5,936 nt of DNA from Paracoccaceae bacterium (GCA_024742655.1 JANSYB010000166.1:1-5936); one strand, 5' to 3'. Shown: positions 1 through 5,754, counted from the first letter of the stretch. The notes: a model not told the origin generated them from the sequence alone. Translations and numbers: made by a program.

Positions 1-681
1 AACGCCAAAGCCGCCCATGATGATCTCGTGGCGGCCGCCCACCGCGCACAGGCCGATGCGCTGGAAATCGAGGCCGCCGCCAAACGCCGCCTCGCCGATG
101 AATATGACGCCGCGCAGGAGCGCGGCGACGTCGTCGGTGCACATAATGGTGCCCGGAAACGCGTTGATGATGACAACGCGATTGTGACGTCCGCCGATCT
201 TGGTCTGCGCCGCGACCAGATCCATGACGCGCGCCTGATCCGAGATGCCGAGGCCGCAGAGCCCGGCATCGTACGCCGCACCCTGGATGAGCGCCTCGAA
301 CGGGGCGAGGAGCCAACGCGCGCCGCGGTCCGCCGTGCGGCAGAGGATCGTCTGGAACGCTCGCTCGACCGGCTGCAGCGCATTCAGGAAAGCGTCCGCC
401 GCCTCGAGGAAGATCGCCCGCCACCGCTGACACCGGAAATGCGGGCGCGCCATGTCGCGGTGTTCGGGACGCAAGAGGATCGCGCCATTCACGAGCGTCT
501 CGTGGAAATCGTCGAACGCATCGATGAGCAGCCAAACCCCGCGGAAGCGGTCCGCCGCATTCCACCAGCTTCACGCCACGCTGTGGAGATTGCGCCCATG
601 CGGCGCGCGGCGGCCTGGCTCACCGAGTTCAGCACCCTTTACGAACAGGAGGTCCTGAATGGGTCAGATGCGACTGAATGA
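1..681 (+). CDS. Helical phage-type protein of unknown function with possible HTH-like segment (5' end missing)
   Basis: The reading frame is open to the left window edge. The GTG at 28 is therefore probably internal, and the gene starts upstream. The visible 226 residues are rich in Arg, Glu and Ala and mostly predicted helical. Residues 20-45 form a charged helix. Residues 62-90 (around SADLGLRRDQIHDARLIRD) have the spacing and character of a helix-turn-helix, and the following stretch around RRTLDERLERGEEPTRAAV (92-110) reads like the helices seen in small ParB-like or phage regulatory proteins. Residues 113-138 could form a coiled coil, followed by a PRPPP-like break (about 139-142) and a helical C-terminus. 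From memory, similar proteins occur in alphaproteobacterial prophages, usually as hypothetical proteins. A DNA-binding or partition-like role is only an inference. Its 3' end overlaps the next gene by 23 bp and carries that gene's ribosome binding site. The frame is reliable; the function is unknown. Confidence 0.8.
   Translation, partial: NAKAAHDDLVAAAHRAQADALEIEAAAKRRLADEYDAAQERGDVVGAHNGARKRVDDDNAIVTSADLGLRRDQIHDARLIRDAEAAEPGIVRRTLDERLERGEEPTRAAVRRAAEDRLERSLDRLQRIQESVRRLEEDRPPPLTPEMRARHVAVFGTQEDRAIHERLVEIVERIDEQPNPAEAVRRIPPASRHAVEIAPMRRAAAWLTEFSTLYEQEVLNGSDATE
647..652 (+). promoter_or_regulatory. Shine-Dalgarno site AGGAGG for the 659 start
   Basis: A perfect AGGAGG lies six bases before the ATG at 659, inside the end of the upstream gene. 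It fixes 659 as the start of the 165-residue protein and suggests that the 23-bp overlap is genuine. Confidence 0.8.
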
Positions 682-1156
682 TGTCGTCGGCGAGATCGTC
701 GGCGAGGTGATCGCGGGACGCGCGATCAACAAGCGCCAGGCTGCGGTCAACCGCTGGGACGATATCGATGCAGATGGCCAGTATCTCGCCGGGATCGATG
801 GCGTTGTCGCGCGCATCGACACGCGTGCCCGTCGTCTGAAACTCAAGGCCGAACGGTCGTCGGCGCCCGAGCAAGCAGTTTTGCCGTTCCAGCTTCCAGC
901 CGCGGTCGCCATGGACATCGACGGCATGACGCTGGTCGCCACGCGGACGCTGTCGCGCGCCGAGTTCGAGCGCGCCATCGAGATCCGGCGCCTGCAGATC
1001 GCCAATGATCAACATGCGCTGCGCGAATGGCGCAACGCCCTGCGCCAGGCTGATCAGTTCTGGGCGGCGAACCCGGAGTGGAGCTTTGGTGACTGTCTCG
1101 ATGCCATTCTGTCTCGGAATGGCTTGGCGCACCCTGGTGGCGAGGTGCTGTCATGA
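659..1156 (+). CDS. Conserved-looking hypothetical protein upstream of the Sak4-like ATPase
   Basis: This is a 165-residue protein with no signal peptide, membrane segment or catalytic motif that I recognise. The N-terminal half is mixed, with a short internal duplication (VVGEIVGEV, residues 9-17) and a probable beta region near 36-60. The middle contains LPFQLPAAVAMDIDGMTLV (about 75-93). The segment 98-135 is a long amphipathic, charged helix, followed by a Trp-containing end (FWAANPEWSFGDCLDAIL, 134-151). I recall similar proteins in rhizobial and rhodobacterial prophages, always unnamed. The start at 659 is set by a perfect Shine-Dalgarno site. The stop overlaps the next ATG as ATGA, so translation is probably coupled to the ATPase and the two products may act together; that is inference. 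A second in-frame ATG at 668 is less well placed. Confidence 0.82.
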   Translation: MGQMRLNDVVGEIVGEVIAGRAINKRQAAVNRWDDIDADGQYLAGIDGVVARIDTRARRLKLKAERSSAPEQAVLPFQLPAAVAMDIDGMTLVATRTLSRAEFERAIEIRRLQIANDQHALREWRNALRQADQFWAANPEWSFGDCLDAILSRNGLAHPGGEVLS

Positions 1157-2001
1157 GCCTTCGGATCCTGACCGCTGATGAGCGTCTCGCGGAGGCGCAG
1201 GGCAAAACGACGGTGGCGCTGTTCGGCCCAAGCGGCAATGGCAAGACCACGCTGGTGAAGACGTTGCCGGCCGAGGAGACGGTCTGCTTCGATCTCGAGG
1301 CCGGGTTGAAGTCGGTCCAGGACTGGCGCGGCGAAAGCCTGCCGATCCGCCGCTTTGCCGATGCCGTGGACCTCGCCTGCCTGATCGGGGGCGCTAACCC
1401 GGCCGCGCAGCCCAACGAGCATTTCTCCGAGGCCCATTATGCGCATTTGCGCGCGCAACATCCCGAGCTTGCCGCGCGGCTTGACGCCAAGCGCATCATC
1501 TTTGTCGACAGCATCACCGACCTGACGCGGCAGGCGATGGCTTGGGCCAAGACCCGGCCCGAGGCGCTCTCGGACCGCACCGGCAAGCCGGACACCCGTG
1601 GCGCCTATGGCCTGCTGGCCCGCGAGGTCATCGGGCTCCTGAAGCATCTGCAGCATGCGCCGGGGCGGACGGTGATCTTCGTCGGCATCCTCGAGCGGAT
1701 CACCGACGAGATGAACCGCACGATCTGGCAACCGCAGATGGAGGGCGGGAAGGCCGCGCGCGAGCTGCCCGGCATCGTGGATCAGGTCATGACCCTCGGC
1801 CTCTTCAGCCCGGAGACCGGCCCGGATGGGGCGACCTCCTGGCGGCACGACCCCGAGAAGGGCGAGACCCGCCGCCTGGTGTGCCGCTCGGGCAATCCCT
1901 GGGGCCTGCCCGCGAAGGACCGCTCTGGACGCCTCGACCTGACCGAGCCGGCAGACCTGGGCGCGCTTCTCACCAAGATCAACACCCAACCGAAAGGATG
2001 A
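1153..2001 (+). CDS. RecA-fold ATPase, AAA_24 / Sak4-like phage recombination protein
   Basis: The product is 282 residues, a normal size for core-only RecA-like ATPases of phages. Walker A is GPSGNGKTT at residues 25-33, following beta strand TVALF. A Walker B strand, KRIIFVDSIT, lies at 113-122 and ends in Asp-Ser, as is usual for the AAA_24/Sak4 group. DLEAGLKSV (47-55) follows the second strand, as in this family, and TVIFVGIL (about residues 173-180) looks like a further core strand. Sak4 proteins are known as phage single-strand annealing or pairing proteins that work with a cognate SSB. The next gene is a probable SSB, which supports this reading. The start ATG overlaps the upstream stop and has GAGG at 1142-1145, seven bases away. 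Alternatives are a generic phage NTP-binding protein or a helicase-loader-like ATPase. The fold is nearly certain; the annealase role is inferred from family and context. Confidence 0.87.
   Translation: MSLRILTADERLAEAQGKTTVALFGPSGNGKTTLVKTLPAEETVCFDLEAGLKSVQDWRGESLPIRRFADAVDLACLIGGANPAAQPNEHFSEAHYAHLRAQHPELAARLDAKRIIFVDSITDLTRQAMAWAKTRPEALSDRTGKPDTRGAYGLLAREVIGLLKHLQHAPGRTVIFVGILERITDEMNRTIWQPQMEGGKAARELPGIVDQVMTLGLFSPETGPDGATSWRHDPEKGETRRLVCRSGNPWGLPAKDRSGRLDLTEPADLGALLTKINTQPKG
1993..1997 (+). promoter_or_regulatory. Shine-Dalgarno site AAAGG selecting the 2007 start
   Basis: AAAGG directly abuts an ATG at 1998 (which overlaps the upstream stop as ATGA) but lies nine bases before the in-frame ATG at 2007. 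The spacing favours 2007, although terminating ribosomes could also restart at 1998 and add three residues (MTL). Confidence 0.6.
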
Positions 2002-2006
2002 CCCTG

Positions 2007-2735
2007 ATGACCTTCGACATGAACGATGTGGCGCCGCAGCAGTCCGGCGACCTGATCCCCGACGGCACGTTCGCCAAGGTGACGATGTCCATCCGCAAGG
2101 GCGGCGTCGATGGGGCCAATGAGCATGACCGCGGCCTGCTCAAGGCATCCAACCAACCGGGCAGCGATGTGCTGATGGTAGATGCCGAGTTCACCGTGGC
2201 CGAGGGGCCCTTTGCGCGGCGCAAGTTCTGGCAGAACTTCACCGTGCAGGGCGGCAAGCGCGACGAGCAGGGCCAGTCGGTCGGCTGGAAGATCTCGAAA
2301 TCGACCTTCCGCGCGATGATCGACAGCGCGCTGGGGCTGAGCCCCGAGGACATGAGCGAGGCGGCGAAGGCGAAGCGCGTGCTGCGCGGCCTGGCCGATC
2401 TCGACGGGATCACCTTCGTCGCGAAGATCCGGATCGAGCCGAGCCGCAACCCGGCCTACAAGGACGCCAACAGGCTCGAGCATGTCGTGCTGCCCACGGC
2501 GCCCGAGTGGCAGAAGGTGATGGCGGGCGAGGCGGTGCTGGCGCAGCCCTCGCACCGGTCACGCCCGGCAGCCCCGGCCCCTGTATCGCCGGCGCCGGCC
2601 TGGGGGCAATCCCAGCCTGCCGGGTCCGCTAGCGACACCGCGTGGTCAGCGCCCGCCACCCAACCCGCCACCCAACCCGCTGCCGACCCTGCCGCTCCGA
2701 CGACCGCAGGCGGCCCGGCCTGGCTGAACCCATGA
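2007..2735 (+). CDS. Probable single-stranded-DNA-binding protein, DUF669-like
   Basis: This is a 242-residue protein from the preferred start at 2007. An ATG at 1998 would add three residues. The core (about 1-175) opens with MTFDMNDVAP and a strand GTFAKVTMSIRKGG (20-33), then has DAEFTVAEGPFARRKFWQNF (59-78). Later come a helix (97-130) and a strand GITFVAKIRIEP (134-145). This order matches the phage DUF669 group, regarded as OB-fold-like ssDNA-binding proteins and often found beside Sak-type annealases. Residues 180-242 form a Pro/Ala/Gln/Ser-rich, probably disordered linker ending in GGPAWLNP. Such a tail is typical of SSBs, but the tip is hydrophobic rather than acidic. The tail contains an exact 12-bp tandem duplication. 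The gene follows the ATPase directly, so the pair probably works as annealase plus SSB. The family assignment is from recalled sequence pattern, not a search. Confidence 0.8.
   Translation: MTFDMNDVAPQQSGDLIPDGTFAKVTMSIRKGGVDGANEHDRGLLKASNQPGSDVLMVDAEFTVAEGPFARRKFWQNFTVQGGKRDEQGQSVGWKISKSTFRAMIDSALGLSPEDMSEAAKAKRVLRGLADLDGITFVAKIRIEPSRNPAYKDANRLEHVVLPTAPEWQKVMAGEAVLAQPSHRSRPAAPAPVSPAPAWGQSQPAGSASDTAWSAPATQPATQPAADPAAPTTAGGPAWLNP
2652..2675 (+). repeat. Two exact tandem copies of a 12-bp unit (CCCGCCACCCAA)
   Basis: The unit occurs twice back to back and begins a third time (CCCGC at 2676-2680). It is in codon register and encodes Pro-Ala-Thr-Gln twice in the disordered tail of the SSB-like protein. 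This probably arose by replication slippage and would change linker length without a frameshift. Confidence 0.85.
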
Positions 2736-2965
2736 GCCCGGACGAATGGCAGACGCATGTCACCACCGAGGCGGCCCTCGCGATGGGGCGATGGCTGGAG
2801 GCGCGGGGGCGGCTCGACCGCCCCATCGCCACCCTCACGCGAAAGGATCTCGAATGTATGGCGTCAAACGCAATCAGCCGCTTCATCGTCCTGTCGTCAC
2901 AGCGGCGCCGATCAGCCCCCGACCCAAAGGAGCGCGAGGCACTCGAGCGGCTGCTCATGGGGTAG
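2732..2965 (+). CDS. Small helical protein of unknown function (77 aa)
   Basis: The start ATG overlaps the upstream stop as ATGA. No clear Shine-Dalgarno site precedes it, so translation is probably by re-initiation. The frame is open further upstream inside the SSB gene, but only this start makes sense. The 77 residues begin MSPDEWQTHVTTEAAL and appear all-helical. A middle helix (MASNAISRFIVLSSQRRR, residues 43-60) is followed by a charged C-terminal helix ending ALERLLMG. There is no signal peptide, membrane span, cysteine pair or known catalytic motif. I recall similar small proteins in prophage replication regions of alphaproteobacteria, without a function. The 3' 112 bp overlap the next gene in another frame. 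Its composition looks like a real protein through the overlap. It may be an adaptor for one of the DNA-processing enzymes, but nothing in the sequence proves this. Confidence 0.72.
   Translation: MSPDEWQTHVTTEAALAMGRWLEARGRLDRPIATLTRKDLECMASNAISRFIVLSSQRRRSAPDPKEREALERLLMG
2842..2847 (+). promoter_or_regulatory. Shine-Dalgarno site AAAGGA for the 2854 start
   Basis: AAAGGA lies six bases before the ATG at 2854, inside the preceding 77-residue gene. It is the main reason for placing the zinc-finger gene's start here despite the 112-bp out-of-frame overlap. Confidence 0.6.
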
Positions 2966-3366
2966 GGGCGTCGCCCGCAAGACCTACCCATGACCCGAGA
3001 TCCCGCGAGGCGCTTGGCCGTCGTGTGCCCTGTGCACTTTGCGGCCGGGAGGCTCGGGGCTTTGGCTTCTGTCTTGGTCTGCGTCGCGACCGGCATCCCT
3101 ATCACCGTTTCTGCTCACTGGCTTGCCAGGACGCAGGCAGCGCCATCGCCCGAAGGAGTTTTGGAATGATCGACAAGACCGACATGGAAGTCCGCGCGAT
3201 CCGCGAGGCGCGCCGTGAACTGGCGCTTGCGCTGACCGAGATGGGGCTGATGGAGCCCTTCTCCGACCGGCCGGCCGCGGAGATCGATGCGCTGATCGAG
3301 GCTTGCGTGGATGGGTTTCAGGCGTCGATGCGGCGTCAGTCCGACGCCGGCGATGTGCCGTTTTAG
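2854..3366 (+). CDS. Cys-rich zinc-finger-like protein with C-terminal helical domain (DUF6511-like)
   Basis: This is a 170-residue protein from the ATG at 2854. Residues 1-55 are Pro/Arg-rich and low in predicted structure. Part of this stretch is overprinted on the upstream gene. A compact cysteine region follows: C60-x2-C63, C73, then C87-x3-C91, with H81 and H84 between. This is consistent with a treble-clef or zinc-ribbon metal site that could bind nucleic acid or protein. From M105 (position 3166) a separate helical domain runs to the end (MIDKTDMEVRAIREARREL, ending DAGDVPF). The order of zinc site then a MID-starting helical domain recalls DUF6511 proteins of alphaproteobacterial phages; this is from memory and no function is known. 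Other possible starts are GTG 3025, two residues before the first cysteine, and ATG 3166. The frame is well supported; the exact start is not. Confidence 0.68.
   Translation: MYGVKRNQPLHRPVVTAAPISPRPKGARGTRAAAHGVGASPARPTHDPRSREALGRRVPCALCGREARGFGFCLGLRRDRHPYHRFCSLACQDAGSAIARRSFGMIDKTDMEVRAIREARRELALALTEMGLMEPFSDRPAAEIDALIEACVDGFQASMRRQSDAGDVPF
3153..3158 (+). promoter_or_regulatory. Internal Shine-Dalgarno site AAGGAG before in-frame ATG 3166
   Basis: A strong AAGGAG lies seven bases before an in-frame ATG at 3166, within the zinc-finger gene. It is as good as any gene-start site in the window. It could drive a separate 66-residue product (3166-3366) made of the C-terminal domain alone. Confidence 0.55.
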
Positions 3367-3372
3367 GGAGGG
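3365..3372 (+). promoter_or_regulatory. Shine-Dalgarno site AGGGAGGG for the 3381 start
   Basis: This purine-rich site begins in the upstream stop codon and sits eight bases before ATG 3381. It selects 3381 over the upstream in-frame ATG at 3303, which would add an Arg/Val-rich extension overlapping the zinc-finger gene. Confidence 0.7.
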
Positions 3373-3380
3373 TTTCGGAA

Positions 3381-4154
3381 ATGCTGGACCTCAACCACGA
3401 CTCCGGTCTTGTCTACGGACGCCCGGCCCATGCAGCCGCGCCGCTCGGCGCCCGGATCAACGCCTTGCTCGACGCCGCGCTGGTGGCCGAGCGCGACACA
3501 CAACGGCCCCGCGACTATCTCGGCGCCAGCCGGATCGGTGAGCCCTGTGCACGCAGGCTGGTCTATGAATACACCAAGACCCCGGTCGATCCGGGCAAGG
3601 AGTTCGAAGGGAGAACCCTGCGCATCTTCGAGGCGGGTCACGTCTTCGAGGATCTGGCCATCCGCTGGTTGCGCGCGGCCGGGTTTGACCTGCGCACGGA
3701 AAAGCGCGGTGGCGGCCAGTTCGGCTTCGAGACGGCGGGCGGGCGGATCCGAGGACACGTCGATGGTGTCATCATTGGCGGCCCCGACGTTGAAATTCCC
3801 TGGCCAGCGCTCTGGGAGCACAAGGCGCTGAAGGCGTCCTCCTGGTCGGACACGGCGAAGAAAGGCGTGCAGGTCTCCAAGCCGGTCTATTTCGGGCAGA
3901 TGCAGATCTACATGGCCTACATGGGCCTCGGCTCGGCGCTCTTCACCGCGCTGAACAAGGACACCTGCGAGCTCTACCACGAGCACGTGCCGTTCGACCC
4001 ATCCATCGCGCAGGCGCTGTCCGACAAGGCAGTCATGGTGCTGCGCGCCGCCGACGCGGGCGAGCTGCTGCCGCGGATGGCCGCCCATGCCGATTTCTAC
4101 CTCTGCCGCTTCTGTCCCTACAGCGCGCGGTGCTGGTCGGAGGATCGGCCATGA
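3381..4154 (+). CDS. Cas4/RecB-like PD-(D/E)XK nuclease with probable 4Fe-4S cluster
   Basis: The product is 257 residues. The nuclease motifs are in the right order: GHVFED (86-91, with H87 and E90), GHVDGV (125-130, catalytic D128), WEHK (145-148, the E-x-K pair E146/K148), and FGQMQIYMAYM (171-181, the Q-x-x-x-Y type motif). Four cysteines sit as in Cas4 and AddB: C56 in the N-terminal segment GEPCARR, then C242-x2-C245-x5-C251 near the C-terminus. These would hold an iron-sulfur cluster that staples the two ends of the fold. Family members are DNA exonucleases, often acting on ends or single strands. No CRISPR or cas1/cas2 is present, and the neighbours are an SSB, a Sak4-like ATPase and a helicase. 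A role in phage recombination or end processing is therefore favoured over spacer acquisition. The gene overlaps the helicase start by four bases, suggesting coupled production. Confidence 0.88.
   Translation: MLDLNHDSGLVYGRPAHAAAPLGARINALLDAALVAERDTQRPRDYLGASRIGEPCARRLVYEYTKTPVDPGKEFEGRTLRIFEAGHVFEDLAIRWLRAAGFDLRTEKRGGGQFGFETAGGRIRGHVDGVIIGGPDVEIPWPALWEHKALKASSWSDTAKKGVQVSKPVYFGQMQIYMAYMGLGSALFTALNKDTCELYHEHVPFDPSIAQALSDKAVMVLRAADAGELLPRMAAHADFYLCRFCPYSARCWSEDRP
4139..4144 (+). promoter_or_regulatory. Shine-Dalgarno site GGAGGA for the 4151 start
   Basis: GGAGGA lies six bases before ATG 4151 and rules out the upstream in-frame GTG at 4130, which would place the site inside the coding region. 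The ATG also overlaps the nuclease stop as ATGA. Confidence 0.8.
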
Positions 4155-5434
4155 GCATCATTCTGTCGGAGGCACAGGCGGAGGCCATCGCTGTCATCCG
4201 GGACTGGTATCGGACCCGCCGTCACGAGCAGCAGGTTCTGCGAGTGTTTGGGTATGCAGGGACCGGAAAAACCACGTTCACCAGGGAGGCGATACAGGCG
4301 CTCGGCCTCGAGCCGATGACGCCCGGCGGCTTGGGCGGTGTGCTCTTTGCCGCCTTCACTGGCAAGGCGGTGCTCGTCATGACGCGCAAGGGCACGCCGG
4401 CGCAGACGATCCACAGCCTGATTTATCGCACCTCCGAGGCCACGCCCGAGGAGATCGAGCGTGTGACCGCGGAACTCGCGGCGCTGGAGCGTGACCTGCC
4501 GCGTATGGGTCCGGCTGAGCGGGGCTTTGCCTCGGCCCAGATTGCGCAGCTGAAACTCCGGCTCGACCACATTCATGAGCCGCAATTCGTGCTCAACCCG
4601 CATTCCGACCTGCGCGGTGCCGACCTTCTCGTGCTCGACGAGGTGTCGATGGTGGGCCGAAAGATGGCCGAGGACCTGTTGGCCTTCGGCACGCCCATCC
4701 TCGTGCTGGGCGATCCGGGGCAATTGCCACCGATCGGCGAGAAGAGCTTTTTCACCGATGCGGTGCCCGACGTGATGCTGACGGAGATCCACCGTCAGGC
4801 GGCCGACAGCCCGATCCTCAGGCTGGCCACCATGGCGCGCCAGGGTCAGCCCATTCCGTTCGGCGGGTTCGACGAAAATGTCTGGAAGATGCCGCAGCGC
4901 GACGTGATTCCGGGACAGCTGCTCAACGGAGGGCAGGTGATCTGCGGCAGGAACGCGACGCGCCGCCGTCTCAACATGGCAATGAAACGGGCCGCCGGGT
5001 ACGGCGCGGATTACCCCACCGGCGGGGGCGAAAAGATCATCTGTCTGCGCAACCGCAATGATCTCGGCCTGATCAACGGGATGTTCCTGACGCTCACCGA
5101 CGTGCACGCGCATCCGCATAACCCGCGCGCTTTCCGCGCAGCGATCCGGACCGAGGATGGTCTCGTGATCCCGGGCGAGCAGGAGTTCTGGCGCGGGGAA
5201 TACGATGATCACGTGCTCTTCGACCCCAACCGCAATCGGGATGAATGGCTGACGCGCCGAGGGTTGATCGAGACGAGCTGGGGCTACGCCATCACCTGTC
5301 ACAAGGCCCAGGGATCATCCTTCGGCACGGTGGTCGTCTTCGACGAAGGCTTTGGTGGGAGCGCCGAGGATTACAACCGCTGGCTCTACACCGCCATCAC
5401 CCGGGCCGAGCACGGCCTTCTCATTCTGTCATGA
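4151..5434 (+). CDS. SF1 DNA helicase, RecD/Dda-like (UvrD_C_2 type)
   Basis: This is a 427-residue ATP-dependent DNA helicase. Motifs in order are: Walker A GYAGTGKTT (34-42); motif Ia AAFTGKAVLVM (67-77); motif II LLVLDEVSMVG (159-169, DE box); motif III LVLGDPGQLPPIG (184-196); motif IV LTEIHRQAADSPI (210-222); a NGMFL element near 309-313; motif V/Va GYAITCHKAQGSSF (378-391); and motif VI LYTAITRAEHGLL (412-424) ending almost at the C-terminus. These define superfamily 1B enzymes such as RecD2 and T4 Dda, which move 5' to 3' on single strands. Residues 96-145 are a charged helical insertion between motifs Ia and II. There is no long N-terminal domain as in full RecD2, so the enzyme is short and phage-like. 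It lies between a Cas4-like nuclease and a primase, fitting strand unwinding in recombination or replication initiation. The motifs make the enzyme class secure; its polarity and partners are inferred. Confidence 0.93.
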   Translation: MSIILSEAQAEAIAVIRDWYRTRRHEQQVLRVFGYAGTGKTTFTREAIQALGLEPMTPGGLGGVLFAAFTGKAVLVMTRKGTPAQTIHSLIYRTSEATPEEIERVTAELAALERDLPRMGPAERGFASAQIAQLKLRLDHIHEPQFVLNPHSDLRGADLLVLDEVSMVGRKMAEDLLAFGTPILVLGDPGQLPPIGEKSFFTDAVPDVMLTEIHRQAADSPILRLATMARQGQPIPFGGFDENVWKMPQRDVIPGQLLNGGQVICGRNATRRRLNMAMKRAAGYGADYPTGGGEKIICLRNRNDLGLINGMFLTLTDVHAHPHNPRAFRAAIRTEDGLVIPGEQEFWRGEYDDHVLFDPNRNRDEWLTRRGLIETSWGYAITCHKAQGSSFGTVVVFDEGFGGSAEDYNRWLYTAITRAEHGLLILS

Positions 5435-5440
5435 AAGGAG
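5434..5440 (+). promoter_or_regulatory. Shine-Dalgarno site AAAGGAG for the 5449 start
   Basis: AAAGGAG follows the helicase stop and lies eight bases before ATG 5449. An alternative ATG at 5431 overlaps the helicase stop as ATGA and is in frame, adding six residues (MKGAFP), but this site would then be coding. Confidence 0.65.
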
Positions 5441-5448
5441 CGTTTCCA

Positions 5449-5754
5449 ATGCGAAAGCCGTCATGCGACCCGCGTTCGCCCGCTGAACAAGAGGCGAGCC
5501 TTCAGGCAATGGCCAGACGGACCGGCTCTTCCGTCGAGGAATTGCGCCGACTGGAGCAGGCTCTGCGAGACATTCCCATCGAGCGCTTTCTTGAAAGGTG
5601 TTTCGGCGCGAACCACGGCGCGTTCTACGACCCGCGCGAGGACCTCTGGATTGTTCCGAACCGCGCGCATGAGGGCCCGGGGTTTGCATTTACCGCGATC
5701 CGTAGCGACCGCAGCTGGTTTGGCGGTGTCGTTCCTCCGGGGGCGTTCCAATGA
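5449..5754 (+). CDS. Small protein of unknown function between helicase and primase (101 aa)
   Basis: The product is 101 residues from the ATG chosen by its Shine-Dalgarno site, or 107 if ATG 5431 is used. Residues 11-50 are helical (SPAEQEASLQAMARRTG, then VEELRRLEQALRDIP), which could be a small helix-turn-helix or an interaction domain. The second half is beta-like and aromatic: FYDPREDLWIVPN, then GFAFTAIRSDRSWFGGVV, ending PPGAFQ. There is no cysteine pair, membrane span or recognised catalytic motif. Its stop overlaps the primase ATG as ATGA, so it is probably made in step with the primase. It may be a small accessory or regulator of replication, but this rests on position alone. Confidence 0.72.
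   Translation: MRKPSCDPRSPAEQEASLQAMARRTGSSVEELRRLEQALRDIPIERFLERCFGANHGAFYDPREDLWIVPNRAHEGPGFAFTAIRSDRSWFGGVVPPGAFQ

Noticed and set aside
684..706. An 11-bp repeat (TCGTCGGCGAG) at a 12-bp period
   Set aside because: It is short and in coding register, giving VVGEIVGEV. It is probably chance or a tiny duplication, with no sign of a binding-site array.
1054..1989. A 311-codon open frame on the minus strand opposite the Sak4-like ATPase
   Set aside because: The plus strand has clear Walker motifs. The antisense product has no motif, and all well-supported genes here run on the plus strand.
1542..2006. An upstream extension of the SSB-like gene into the ATPase gene
   Set aside because: The extension is out of frame with a well-supported ATPase and is Arg/Pro/Gly-rich. 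The ribosome site and the family-like N-terminus place the start at 2007.
3303..3380. An earlier in-frame start for the nuclease gene at 3303
   Set aside because: The added residues are Arg/Val-rich and overlap the zinc-finger gene. AGGGAGGG is correctly spaced for 3381.
3366..3381. Possible promoter or terminator in the 14-bp gap
   Set aside because: The gap is too short and is occupied by the ribosome binding site; there is no hairpin or U-tract.
4118..5302. A 394-codon open frame on the minus strand opposite the helicase gene
   Set aside because: The plus strand carries all helicase motifs in full. The antisense frame is His/Arg/Leu-rich with no recognisable domain, a usual by-product of GC-rich codon use.
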